Source: an uncultured Oscillospiraceae bacterium
GTDB taxonomy: Bacteria > Bacillota > Clostridia > Oscillospirales > Acutalibacteraceae
Length of the DNA stretch: 24,310 nucleotides
Reading direction: 5' to 3'
Assembly (NCBI GenBank): GCA_900540305.1
Contig: UQFL01000030.1
Location: 1 to 24,310, forward strand
The stretch's first letter is position 1; each line of letters starts with the position of its first letter. Below are positions 14,481-22,713 of the stretch, piece by piece. A program made the translations under genes and the position numbers. The notes beneath the pieces were generated by a model. It was not told the origin of the DNA. It did no database searches and saw only the letters and a list, made by a program, of their open reading frames with translations.

Positions 14481-15209
14481 TTAAAAATACTTTCTGGCGC
14501 CGAATATTGCGGAGCCTACTCTTACTATATTTGAACCCTCGGCAATGGCGGCTTCAAAATCACCGCTCATTCCCATAGAGAGAATTTCCATATCTATATT
14601 ATCTATTTTTTTATCTTTAATGTCAATGAAAGATTGGCGCAGCTGAGCAAAATATCCGCGAGCCTCGTCCTGCGTTTCGCAAACGGGCGGAATAGTCATA
14701 AGTCCCTTTATTTTTATATTGGGAAGCTCTGCGATTTCATAAAGAGAATCTGAAAGCTGTTCAAGATAAATACCGCTCTTGCTCTCCTCTTTTCCTATAT
14801 TGACCTCTGCAAGGCAGTTGACTGTAACGCCTCTGAGAGCCGCAACCCTTGAAATCTCCTTTGTAAGCTTCACCGAGGAAACTGATTCAATCATATCAAC
14901 CTCGCCCACAATCTGGCGCACCTTGTTTGTCTGCAAATGGCCTATAAGGTGGCGTTCAACGCCGGAAAGATTTAAATCGTCCTTTTTACCGAGGTATTCC
15001 TGAACTCGGTTTTCGCCGATAAGGTCTGCCCCCAGCTCAATAGCCTTGTTTATATAAGGCGGTTCAACGGTTTTTGTTACACACATAAGACGAACATCAT
15101 TTTCACTCCTGCCCGCTTTTACTGCGCACTCCTTAACCGTGTTTAATATTCTGAGATAATTTTCCTCAACGGATTTCATCCTGTTTTCATCAAGTATATA
15201 CTTTTCCAT
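14481..15209 (-). CDS. yggS: YggS-family pyridoxal phosphate homeostasis protein
   Basis: This is a PLP-binding protein of the YggS/PROSC/YlmE family, a TIM-barrel fold that buffers pyridoxal 5'-phosphate and affects amino-acid metabolism. The cofactor lysine is K46 in LMCVTKTV. Other family motifs are LIGENRVQEY (64-73), HLIGHLQTNK (87-96) and LSMGMSGDFEAAI near the C-terminus. Length is 242 residues, slightly long at the N-terminus. ATG 15209 overlaps the end of the HlyD-like gene by 20 bases but has a good AAGGAGC site 6 bases upstream. ATG 15179 would avoid the overlap but lacks a comparable site. Its place before sepF mirrors ylmE in B. subtilis. Confidence 0.95.
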   Translation of the reverse strand: MEKYILDENRMKSVEENYLRILNTVKECAVKAGRSENDVRLMCVTKTVEPPYINKAIELGADLIGENRVQEYLGKKDDLNLSGVERHLIGHLQTNKVRQIVGEVDMIESVSSVKLTKEISRVAALRGVTVNCLAEVNIGKEESKSGIYLEQLSDSLYEIAELPNIKIKGLMTIPPVCETQDEARGYFAQLRQSFIDIKDKKIDNIDMEILSMGMSGDFEAAIAEGSNIVRVGSAIFGARKYF

Positions 15210-16539
15210 CGTGAAGCTCCTTTCCCTGAATAATTATTTCATCGTAGATTTTGATACCGTTGTCGTATATAGTTAAATCTATCGTCGAGGCATCAGCATC
15301 TCCGTTTTTCTCCTGCTCCTCTGCTTTTTTCTTGGCTTCTTCTTTGTCCTGCGCCGTGTAATATTTGAGCAGCACATAGTTTCCGCCGTCATAAAGAACC
15401 TCTGTATAACGCCATTCAACAACGGAGCCTACAAGTGCATAAACACCCTTTTGACCGTTTTCGTTAACGTGAACCGCAGAAGACGGCATTTTAATACCCG
15501 TATAGCTGTTAATCCTTAGCTCAATATCGGCAAGCCGCATTGAAGCCACATCGGAATTCATATCATCGCACATAAGCACAAGCACCGTTGTTTCGGCAGA
15601 AAGTTCAGGCTCTGCACCTGTAACAATTTCGCAGGAATAAACTCTGTCCGTACCCGAAACGGCAACATCAATATAATCTCCGTTTTCAAGACCCGTAACA
15701 GCGTCTGCACTGACTGAAGCACAGAAATACCAGTCAAAACTTGTTATGATTTTTCCTATACCCTGAGTTTCAGCAGGAGTTTTCGCCTGCTCAATCCACT
15801 GGCTGAGCGTTTCGGAATCAAGGGTTTCAACTTTGCTGTAATCAAACGCTGATTCAAGCCCGTCTGAATAGGTTGAGAAAATGCCGGACGAATCCGCATT
15901 TATATATCCAACAGGCTTTGCGGACGAAACATCCACAGCCTGCATTTGACTTTCAACATCTTTCATAACGGTTGAAAAATCTATTTGTTTTCCAACGAGT
16001 ATCTGACGGCGTGTGAATTTATCGTTAAGCTCTGAAGAATAATCCTGAGCCGTTTCGATTTGCGAATAGTCCACCGCTCTTATGTATTCGTTTATATTCT
16101 GTAAAATATCCTTATCAAGCGATTCTACATCTGTGGCTTGTCCGACAGCTTGACTTTCCATATTTGCATAATATTTAAGTTCGCTTTCAAGCTCCGCATA
16201 TTGTGAATAAGCCTGAGCGCTCTCAGCAGAGGAAAAGACCTTTGCAATCTCTCCTCCGTTTTTAACCTTTTCACAGTCTGAAACACTTGCAACGGTAACG
16301 GCATTCTTATCAGAGGTTACGGTATGTTCATCCCTAACCACAAGCGCGTTTGTGTTTATCGTGTCATAAACAGTAGAGATAACGGCAGTTTGAAGCTTAA
16401 GTCCCGAATTAAAAATGCCGTAAAGCTCTGCCACAACATAAGCGACGATAAGCAGTATTACGAATATCATTGCAATTCGCTGTTTGCCGTCTTTTGTGAG
16501 CCGTCTACGATTCGGTTTTGATTTCTTACTTTCCTGCAT
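15190..16539 (-). CDS. HlyD-like single-pass membrane protein of unknown function in the division cluster
   Basis: This 449-residue protein has a basic cytoplasmic N-terminus (1-21, rich in Lys and Arg), one membrane helix (about 22-41) and a large extracytoplasmic part. The start of that part (about 48-95, VISTVYDTINTNALVVRDE and KNGGEIAKVF) resembles the barrel-sandwich/lipoyl half-motif of HlyD-type membrane-fusion proteins. A helical region (about 105-200) and a second beta-rich region (about 270-385, including NGDYIDVAVSG and GIKMPSSAVHVNENGQKGVYAL) follow, the latter typical of the adaptor domain. A Lys/Glu-rich stretch (398-412) precedes the end. No ATPase or permease gene is nearby, and a Gram-positive cell lacks the outer-membrane partner, so an efflux role is doubtful. 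It starts at ATG 16539, overlapping miaA by 14 bases, with AAGGAA upstream. The architecture is fairly clear; the function is unknown. Confidence 0.75.
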   Translation of the reverse strand: MQESKKSKPNRRRLTKDGKQRIAMIFVILLIVAYVVAELYGIFNSGLKLQTAVISTVYDTINTNALVVRDEHTVTSDKNAVTVASVSDCEKVKNGGEIAKVFSSAESAQAYSQYAELESELKYYANMESQAVGQATDVESLDKDILQNINEYIRAVDYSQIETAQDYSSELNDKFTRRQILVGKQIDFSTVMKDVESQMQAVDVSSAKPVGYINADSSGIFSTYSDGLESAFDYSKVETLDSETLSQWIEQAKTPAETQGIGKIITSFDWYFCASVSADAVTGLENGDYIDVAVSGTDRVYSCEIVTGAEPELSAETTVLVLMCDDMNSDVASMRLADIELRINSYTGIKMPSSAVHVNENGQKGVYALVGSVVEWRYTEVLYDGGNYVLLKYYTAQDKEEAKKKAEEQEKNGDADASTIDLTIYDNGIKIYDEIIIQGKELHDGKVYT

Positions 16540-17464
16540 ATAAAAATTCCTTGCTCATATTAACCGCCGTGTCAATAAGCTGCTGCGGCGAAAGTTCGTC
16601 CGCATACAGCAAGGCGGCGTCGTTTCTGCGTTTAAACCAAGTAATCTGTCTTTTAGCGTATCGGCGTGTTTCCATTTTGAGATTTTCAAGTGCGTCTTCA
16701 AGGCTTACCTCGCCGCTGAAATACGGTGCAAGCTCTTTATGCCCTATTGCCTGCGCCGCTGTTTTGGCAGGAAGACCAAGCGACTGCCTTGCCTCTTCAA
16801 CAAGCCCTGCCTCAACCATTTTGTCTACTCTTTCGTTTATTCGGGAATAAAGTTTCTGCCTGTCCTTAAATCCGATTACGAAATACAGCGTTTCATACGG
16901 ATTTTCTCCAAGCTTTGAATTTTCATCCTGAAAGCTTTTTGTTTTTCCCGTGGTGTAAATTATTTCAAGCGCGCGTACAACACGCTTTTTGTTGTTTTTA
17001 TGTATCTTCAGCGCCGCCTGACTGTCCGCTTTCAAAAGTTCTTCGTAAAGGTCATCCTCGCTTCTCTCCATAAGCGACTGCCTGAGCGCCTCATCAGTCT
17101 GCGCTTCGGTAAAGGTTATGTTGTTAACAAAGCTGTCTATAAACAGCCCCGTACCACCTGCTATTACGGGAACATTCCCTCTTTTCGTTATCTCCTGCAC
17201 CTTTTTCTTTGCAAGATTGCAGAAATCGGAAACGGAAAAAGAATTTTCCCTATCAAGAAATTCAACAAGATGATGGGGCACGCCCTGCATTTCCTCTTTA
17301 GTGGGGGCGGCGGTGGCAATGCTCATACCCTTGTATACCTGCATTGAATCGGCGGATATTACCTCGCCCGAAACAGCTTTTGCTATTTCAACTGCAAGAC
17401 TTGTTTTTCCGCTTGCGGTAGGCCCTGCAACAACTATCAGTTTTGTTTTTTCCATATTCGTCAC
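16526..17464 (-). CDS. miaA: tRNA dimethylallyltransferase MiaA, GTG start
   Basis: MiaA transfers a dimethylallyl group to N6 of A37 in tRNAs that read codons beginning with U, giving the substrate for MiaB, which is encoded in the same cluster. The 312 residues show the P-loop GPTASGKT (14-21), ISADSMQVYKGM (36-47), AGGTGLFIDSF and the C-terminal RRYAKRQITWFKRR motif. The start is GTG 17464, overlapping the mutL stop by four bases (GTGA), with GGAAG about 9 bases upstream. ATG 17455 is the alternative, but its spacing to that site is too long. The mutS-mutL-miaA order is common in Clostridia. The hfq gene that often follows miaA is absent here. Confidence 0.97.
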   Translation of the reverse strand: MTNMEKTKLIVVAGPTASGKTSLAVEIAKAVSGEVISADSMQVYKGMSIATAAPTKEEMQGVPHHLVEFLDRENSFSVSDFCNLAKKKVQEITKRGNVPVIAGGTGLFIDSFVNNITFTEAQTDEALRQSLMERSEDDLYEELLKADSQAALKIHKNNKKRVVRALEIIYTTGKTKSFQDENSKLGENPYETLYFVIGFKDRQKLYSRINERVDKMVEAGLVEEARQSLGLPAKTAAQAIGHKELAPYFSGEVSLEDALENLKMETRRYAKRQITWFKRRNDAALLYADELSPQQLIDTAVNMSKEFLYAGK

Positions 17465-19527
17465 TGAATTCTTCCAAACTGTTTTTCAAGCTCGTATCTT
17501 GAAATTTTAATCATAACGGGTCTGCCGTGGGGGCAGTACATAATATCGGGCATTGAAAGGAGTTTTTTAACAAAAAGCTCTCTCTCCTGCGGTGTGGTGT
17601 AATCTCCGCCCTTTACCGCCGAGCGGCAGGATGCTGAATGGAATATCCAGTCCATTTTATCAGGCTCAATATCCGTTTTATGCTCTAAAAGTTTCTGGGC
17701 GATTTCTATTATCAGGTCTTTGACATCACAGCCGTCAAGCAATGCGGGGGTTTCCCTTACAATAACGCTTTTTGAGCCGAAATCCTCAGCGGAAAATCCG
17801 CACTTTGAAAGCAAATCAAGATTTGAAATTATCGCTTCGTACTCATCGGGAGCAAGCGACACAGCAACGGGGGCAAGAAGCATTTGGGATGCAATGCCCT
17901 CGCTCTTAACCTGCTGTTTAAAGCGCTCAAAATTCATTCTCTCGTGAGCGGCGTGCTTGTCGATATAATAAAGGCTGTTTTCCATTTCTACGATTATGTA
18001 AGTTCTAAACGCCTCACCCACAACCGTGAAATCGGGAGCGGCGTTTTCCTCTTCAACAATGCCCTGCGCCTGTTTAACTTCATCCTGTGAAGCTGTTTCA
18101 ACCTGCGGTTCATCGTCAGCCTTTTCAAAAACGGGAGCAATTTTAAAATTTTCACTTTCCGCTTGTTTTTCAGGCTCTTTTTCAGGCAGGATTTCTGCAA
18201 CTGTAACGGGCTGTTTTTCATGCTCTTTTTTCTTATCTGAAAAATCTATGCTGACAACGGTTGTATGCTCGTTATCCTCAACCGTTTCCTCGCTTGAGAA
18301 AACGCTTTTTGCGGAAATTTTATAATCAGCAGGATTGCCGTAGCTGTCCGCCCTTTTGTGCGGCTGTGCGTTATACTGAGTTGAAGACGATACACGCCAG
18401 CCGTTCTGCTTTGCCTCCCCGAATTTAAGCTGAGACGGTTTTTCGGGTTTTACGAAATAATCTTTTTTTGTTTGTGTATTAACTGTGCCCTGAGCGAAAA
18501 ACTGCTGTCCTGCGCCCATGGAACCCTCTTTAACGGAATTTTTAGTTTCCACGGCGGTTTTAACACCGTAATATATCAAATCGAAAACGGGGCGTTCATT
18601 TACAAAGCGCACCTCTGTTTTTGCAGGGTGAACATTTACATCCACCGCTTTCGTATCCATTTCAATATTGAGAACGCAGGCGGGATACCTGCCAACCATA
18701 ATTAAATTTTTATAAGCCTGCTCAAGCGCCGCCATTGCGGTTACGCTTTTTACAAGCCTGCCGTTTATGAAAAAGAACTGCATTGCACGGCTTTTGCGTG
18801 ACTGATGAGGTCTGCTGACATAACCGCTGACACGCATTGAATTATATTCATAATCAACGGGAATGAGCGTATCTGACAGCTCCGAGCCGAACACGGAATA
18901 AACGGCGCTTTTTAAATCCGAATTTCCCGAGGTAACAAGAACCTGCTTGCCCTCTCTTATAAACCTTACGGAAATTTCAGGGTGGGAAATCGCTATGCGC
19001 TCAACAACGCCCTGAACGGCATTCCCCTCTGTAACATCCTTTTTAAGGAATTTCATTCTTGCCGGCACATTGAAGAAAATATCACGCACAACAACCGTTG
19101 TGCCCTCGGGGCAGCCCGCTTCCGAAAAGTCTATCTCTTCACCGCCTGCAATTTCATATCTTGTTCCCGTTTCCTCGCCCCTCGCTCTTGTGAGAAGCTC
19201 CACCTTTGAAACGGCGGCGATGGACGCCATAGCCTCGCCCCTGAAACCGAGTGTTGCAATTGAATTGAGGTCCTCGCCCGTTGATATTTTAGATGTTGCG
19301 TGTGAAATGAATACCTTTTTAACATCATCTGCCGCAATTCCGCAGCCGTCATCCGTTATTCTGATATATGTTGTTCCGCCGTTTTTAATTTCAAGCGTGA
19401 TGTGCTTTGCGCCTGCGTCTATTGAATTTTCAATCATTTCCTTAACAACGCTCATGGGGCGCTCAACAACCTCGCCTGCGGCGATAAGGCTGTAAACCTC
19501 TTTGGGCAGTATATTGATTTTAGGCAT
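17461..19527 (-). CDS. mutL: DNA mismatch repair protein MutL (endonuclease-type)
   Basis: MutL links mismatch recognition by MutS to strand incision. The N-terminal GHKL ATPase shows KEMIENSIDAGA (29-40, catalytic E30), TDDGCGI (58-64), GFRGEA (94-99) and FINGRLVKS. A variable acidic linker (about 340-490) is followed by the C-terminal dimerisation and endonuclease domain. The metal-binding motif is DKHAAHERMNFE (near 520) in place of the usual DQHA(X)2E(X)4E form, with SCRSAVKGGD and CPHGRP further on, so it is the nicking type found in bacteria without MutH. Length is 688 residues. GAGGTG precedes ATG 19527. It starts 16 bases after mutS and overlaps miaA by four bases. Confidence 0.97.
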   Translation of the reverse strand: MPKINILPKEVYSLIAAGEVVERPMSVVKEMIENSIDAGAKHITLEIKNGGTTYIRITDDGCGIAADDVKKVFISHATSKISTGEDLNSIATLGFRGEAMASIAAVSKVELLTRARGEETGTRYEIAGGEEIDFSEAGCPEGTTVVVRDIFFNVPARMKFLKKDVTEGNAVQGVVERIAISHPEISVRFIREGKQVLVTSGNSDLKSAVYSVFGSELSDTLIPVDYEYNSMRVSGYVSRPHQSRKSRAMQFFFINGRLVKSVTAMAALEQAYKNLIMVGRYPACVLNIEMDTKAVDVNVHPAKTEVRFVNERPVFDLIYYGVKTAVETKNSVKEGSMGAGQQFFAQGTVNTQTKKDYFVKPEKPSQLKFGEAKQNGWRVSSSTQYNAQPHKRADSYGNPADYKISAKSVFSSEETVEDNEHTTVVSIDFSDKKKEHEKQPVTVAEILPEKEPEKQAESENFKIAPVFEKADDEPQVETASQDEVKQAQGIVEEENAAPDFTVVGEAFRTYIIVEMENSLYYIDKHAAHERMNFERFKQQVKSEGIASQMLLAPVAVSLAPDEYEAIISNLDLLSKCGFSAEDFGSKSVIVRETPALLDGCDVKDLIIEIAQKLLEHKTDIEPDKMDWIFHSASCRSAVKGGDYTTPQERELFVKKLLSMPDIMYCPHGRPVMIKISRYELEKQFGRIQ

Positions 19528-19543
19528 TCATCTCACCTCTTTC

Positions 19544-22180
19544 TTAAAGTTCTTCTGCTTTTTTCTTTAAATCATAAAGCGTTTGCATAGCCTCAATGGG
19601 CGTCAGCGTGTTTATATCGGTAGCCTTGAGAATTTCAAGTATTTCGTTCTTGCCGTTTGCAGAGAAGTTATACTGAATTTCCTCTTCTTCCTCCTCAACG
19701 CTGTTTTCCGCTTTGAAATCTATATCAATTTTACAGCTTTCAAGTTCTTTCAAAATCACCTTTGCACGCTTTACCACGCTGTCGGGCACGCCTGCAAGCT
19801 TTGCGACTTCGATACCGAAGCTTTCGTCCGCTCCGCCCCTGACAATTCTGCGCAGGAATGTTATATCGTCGCCCCTCTTTTTAACTGCTATTGAATAGTT
19901 GCTGACACCGTCTAGCATACCCTCCATAGCTGTGAGTTCGTGATAATGAGTTGCGAAAAGCGTTTTTGCGCCGAGCGTTTTCTTTTTGCATACAAATTCA
20001 AGTACCGCTCTTGCGATACTCATACCGTCAAAGGTTGAAGTACCTCTGCCGATTTCGTCAAGAATAATAAGGCTGTTTTGAGTTGCGTTTTTGAGAATTG
20101 CGGCAACCTCGCTCATCTCCACCATAAAGGTTGAGCGGCCTGACGCAAGGTCATCTGACGCACCCACACGGGTGAATATTGCATCCACAATTCCTATCTC
20201 TGCCGAGCGCGCAGGCACAAATGAGCCAACCTGAGCGAGCAGGACAATCAGCGCAATCTGGCGCATATATGTTGATTTACCTGCCATATTGGGGCCCGTG
20301 ATAATCATACAGCGGTTATCGTCCTTATTGAGAGAAGTATCGTTCGGAACAAATATTCCGCCGTTCATAAGCGCCTCTACAACAGGATGTCTGCCGTCTT
20401 TTATATCAATAACGCCGTTGTTGTTGATGTGGGGGCAAACATAGTTATTTGTCACTGCCACTTCGGCAAGGCTTGCAAGAGTATCAAGCATTGCAAGCGC
20501 CTTTGCGGTTTTCTGTATTCTGACAACCTCTGCCGAAACTTCGTTTCTGACTTTGCAGAAAACTTCATATTCAAGAGCAATAACTCTGTCCTTTGCTCCG
20601 AGTATCTTGCCCTCAAGGTCTTTAAGTTCCTGCGTTATATATCTTTCGCAGTTTGTGAGCGTCTGTTTTCTTATGTAAGTATCGGGCACCATATCTTTGT
20701 AGGAATTGGTAACTTCAATATAATAGCCGAACACTCTGTTGTAGCCGACTTTTAATTTCGGTATTCCCGTTTCCTCTCTCTGGCGTGCCTCTATTGAAGC
20801 GATTATTGATGCGCCGTCATTTATAATTGATTTAAGCTCGTCTATCTCGGCATTATAGCCGTCCTTTATCATTCCGCCCTCTCTGACGGTGAACGGAGGC
20901 TCGTCCGAAATAGCGGTTTCAATTAACTCTTTAACATCCGTGAGCAAATCTATATTTGAGTTTATTTCTTTTAAAAGCGCTGTTGAAGCATCTGAAACAA
21001 GCGCCTTGATTTCGGGAAGCTTTTCAAGAGTTGCCTGAAGTGATTTGAGTTCCTTTGCGTTTGCTGTTGAATAGGCAATTCTTGTCATCAGTCTTTCAAT
21101 ATCGCTTATACCGATAAGCGCAGACCTTACTTTATCCCTCATCTCAGGTCTGTCAAAAAGTTCGCCGACTGCGTTCTGCCTTTTTGAAATGAGCGAAACG
21201 GACATAAGCGGTCTTTCAATCCAGTTTCTTATCATTCGCTTGCCCATTGCGGTTTTGGTTTTATCAATAACCCACAAGAGAGAGTGTTTTTTATCGCCCG
21301 TCATCATTGACTTTGTAAGCTCAAGATTGCGCCTTGCGCTCATATCGAGCTTCATATATTCCTCATTGTCAAAGTAATCAATATCGGCGGGAGTTTCAAT
21401 TTCGTCTTTTTTCTGAACGGTTTTAAGATAATCTATAACCGCTCCGAGAGCACAGACAACAACCCTGCTGCTGCCGAGTGAAAGAGAAGATATTTCCTCT
21501 TTTTTCAGCGTTTCAAGAATTAAGTTTGTGCATTCCTCAAAATCAAACTTTTCATCATCAAGAAGCTGTACTTTAGTGCCGAGGCGTGTTTTTATGAAAT
21601 CAGCCACCTGCTGAAAATCAAGCGCAGAGGAATTTACAAGCACCTCTCTGGGCTGATATGCTGAAAGCTTGTCTATAATCTGCTCCTGTGCGTTTTCGTC
21701 CTTAATTGAGGTAAGGTGAAATTCCGCAGTTGAAACATCGGCAAAGCAAAGCCCTGTTTCTTTTTCATTTCGGCATATACAGCAAAGATAATTGTTTACC
21801 GCATCGTCTAGCATACTGCCCCCAATAACGGTGCCGGGAGTTATGATTCTTACGACATCTCTTTTTACAAGCCCTTTAACAAGCTTTGGGTCTTCAAGCT
21901 GTTCGCATATAGCAACCTTGTAGCCCCTGTTTACAAGCTTTGCGATGTAATTATCCGCCGAGTGAAACGGAACGCCGCACATAGGAGCACGCTCCTCCTG
22001 ACCGCAGTCCCTGCCCGTAAGCACAAGATCAAGCTCCTCAGAGGCGATTTTTGCATCGTCAAAAAACATCTCGTAAAAATCACCGAGGCGGAAAAACAAC
22101 AGCATATCGGGATATTGACTTTTTATTTCAAAATACTGCTCCATCATAGGAGACAAGCCTTTCTCCTTTTTGCCTGCCAT
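19544..22180 (-). CDS. mutS: DNA mismatch repair protein MutS
   Basis: MutS recognises mispaired bases and small loops and recruits MutL. The 878 residues hold the mismatch-wedge motif GDFYEMF (33-39, the Phe-x-Glu at F35 and E37), the connector, lever and clamp domains, and a C-terminal ABC-type ATPase with Walker A TGPNMAGKST (about residue 630), STFMVEMSEVA, Walker B SLIILDEIGRGTSTFDG (about 710) and an ATHYHEL switch. This is the MutS1 arrangement, not the MutS2 type with a Smr domain. The acidic VEEEEEEIQ stretch precedes a C-terminal helix resembling a tetramerisation segment. GGAGG lies 7 bases before ATG 22180. Confidence 0.98.
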   Translation of the reverse strand: MAGKKEKGLSPMMEQYFEIKSQYPDMLLFFRLGDFYEMFFDDAKIASEELDLVLTGRDCGQEERAPMCGVPFHSADNYIAKLVNRGYKVAICEQLEDPKLVKGLVKRDVVRIITPGTVIGGSMLDDAVNNYLCCICRNEKETGLCFADVSTAEFHLTSIKDENAQEQIIDKLSAYQPREVLVNSSALDFQQVADFIKTRLGTKVQLLDDEKFDFEECTNLILETLKKEEISSLSLGSSRVVVCALGAVIDYLKTVQKKDEIETPADIDYFDNEEYMKLDMSARRNLELTKSMMTGDKKHSLLWVIDKTKTAMGKRMIRNWIERPLMSVSLISKRQNAVGELFDRPEMRDKVRSALIGISDIERLMTRIAYSTANAKELKSLQATLEKLPEIKALVSDASTALLKEINSNIDLLTDVKELIETAISDEPPFTVREGGMIKDGYNAEIDELKSIINDGASIIASIEARQREETGIPKLKVGYNRVFGYYIEVTNSYKDMVPDTYIRKQTLTNCERYITQELKDLEGKILGAKDRVIALEYEVFCKVRNEVSAEVVRIQKTAKALAMLDTLASLAEVAVTNNYVCPHINNNGVIDIKDGRHPVVEALMNGGIFVPNDTSLNKDDNRCMIITGPNMAGKSTYMRQIALIVLLAQVGSFVPARSAEIGIVDAIFTRVGASDDLASGRSTFMVEMSEVAAILKNATQNSLIILDEIGRGTSTFDGMSIARAVLEFVCKKKTLGAKTLFATHYHELTAMEGMLDGVSNYSIAVKKRGDDITFLRRIVRGGADESFGIEVAKLAGVPDSVVKRAKVILKELESCKIDIDFKAENSVEEEEEEIQYNFSANGKNEILEILKATDINTLTPIEAMQTLYDLKKKAEEL

Positions 22181-22247
22181 TATTTTTCCTCCTCTTTAAT
22201 TCTTAAAAATCTTTTAGTTTAATGTGATTTCGTTTTATTCTGCTGAA

Positions 22248-22658
22248 TTAGTGGCAGCCACCGCAGGTTGAGCAGTTGTGAGTGCAAGACTCATCGGGAA
22301 TTTCGCAAGTTTCGGGGTCCTGACCGTCAAAGAAAAGACCGATCATCTGGCTGATATACTGAGCCATTTCTTCCATCTGTGAAGCGGCAGCAGTATAAGC
22401 TTCCATGTTTTCGTTTTTCATAATCTCTTCGTAAAGAGTTTCATACTGCTTCTGAAGGTCTGCAATTCTGTCCTTATCAGCCTCATCGCCCTTGCCTGCT
22501 TCCTGCTGATATTTGAGAGAAAGAAGCTGCATTTCCTGCATCTGCTGCTGAAGTGACTCGTCTGCGTCATTCTTTGCAGCTGCAGCCTGAAGCGCCTCAA
22601 AACGGGGGTCCTTCTGGATTTCTTTTCCGAGTTCACGAAGTGCTGTTTCCAAATTCAT
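22248..22658 (-). CDS. YlbF/YmcA-family protein with C-terminal cysteine cluster
   Basis: This small helical protein (136 residues from ATG 22658) of the Com_YlbF family resembles B. subtilis YlbF and YmcA (RicF/RicA), which form a complex with YaaT that affects mRNA processing by RNase Y, sporulation, competence and biofilm. Residues 1-110 are helical and rich in Glu, Gln and Met. The C-terminus has C118, C125, C129, C132 and C135 followed by a final His. In B. subtilis ymcA lies directly after miaB and before cotE-mutS-mutL, so position favours a YmcA relative, with cotE missing. AAAGGA precedes the chosen start by about 10 bases. The longer frame (to 22742) would overlap the end of miaB and has no good start site. 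Confidence 0.85.
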   Translation of the reverse strand: MNLETALRELGKEIQKDPRFEALQAAAAKNDADESLQQQMQEMQLLSLKYQQEAGKGDEADKDRIADLQKQYETLYEEIMKNENMEAYTAAASQMEEMAQYISQMIGLFFDGQDPETCEIPDESCTHNCSTCGGCH

Positions 22659-22713
22659 TGTTTTTAATTCCTTTCTTTTAAGGCTTTTGCCTTTGTTTTT
22701 AATTAATTTGTTC

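Noticed and set aside
15190..16539. Reading the HlyD-like protein as part of a drug efflux pump
   Set aside because: No ABC, MFS or RND transporter gene is in the window, and the gene overlaps miaA and yggS instead.
18026..19495. Plus-strand open frames of up to 141 residues opposite mutL
   Set aside because: They are antisense shadows of conserved MutL codons, with low-complexity Ser/Ala/Thr-rich translations and no ribosome binding sites.
22181..22247. Possible regulatory RNA or terminator between the YlbF-family gene and mutS
   Set aside because: The 67 bases are A/T-rich but contain no stable hairpin or T-run arrangement, only the mutS ribosome binding site.
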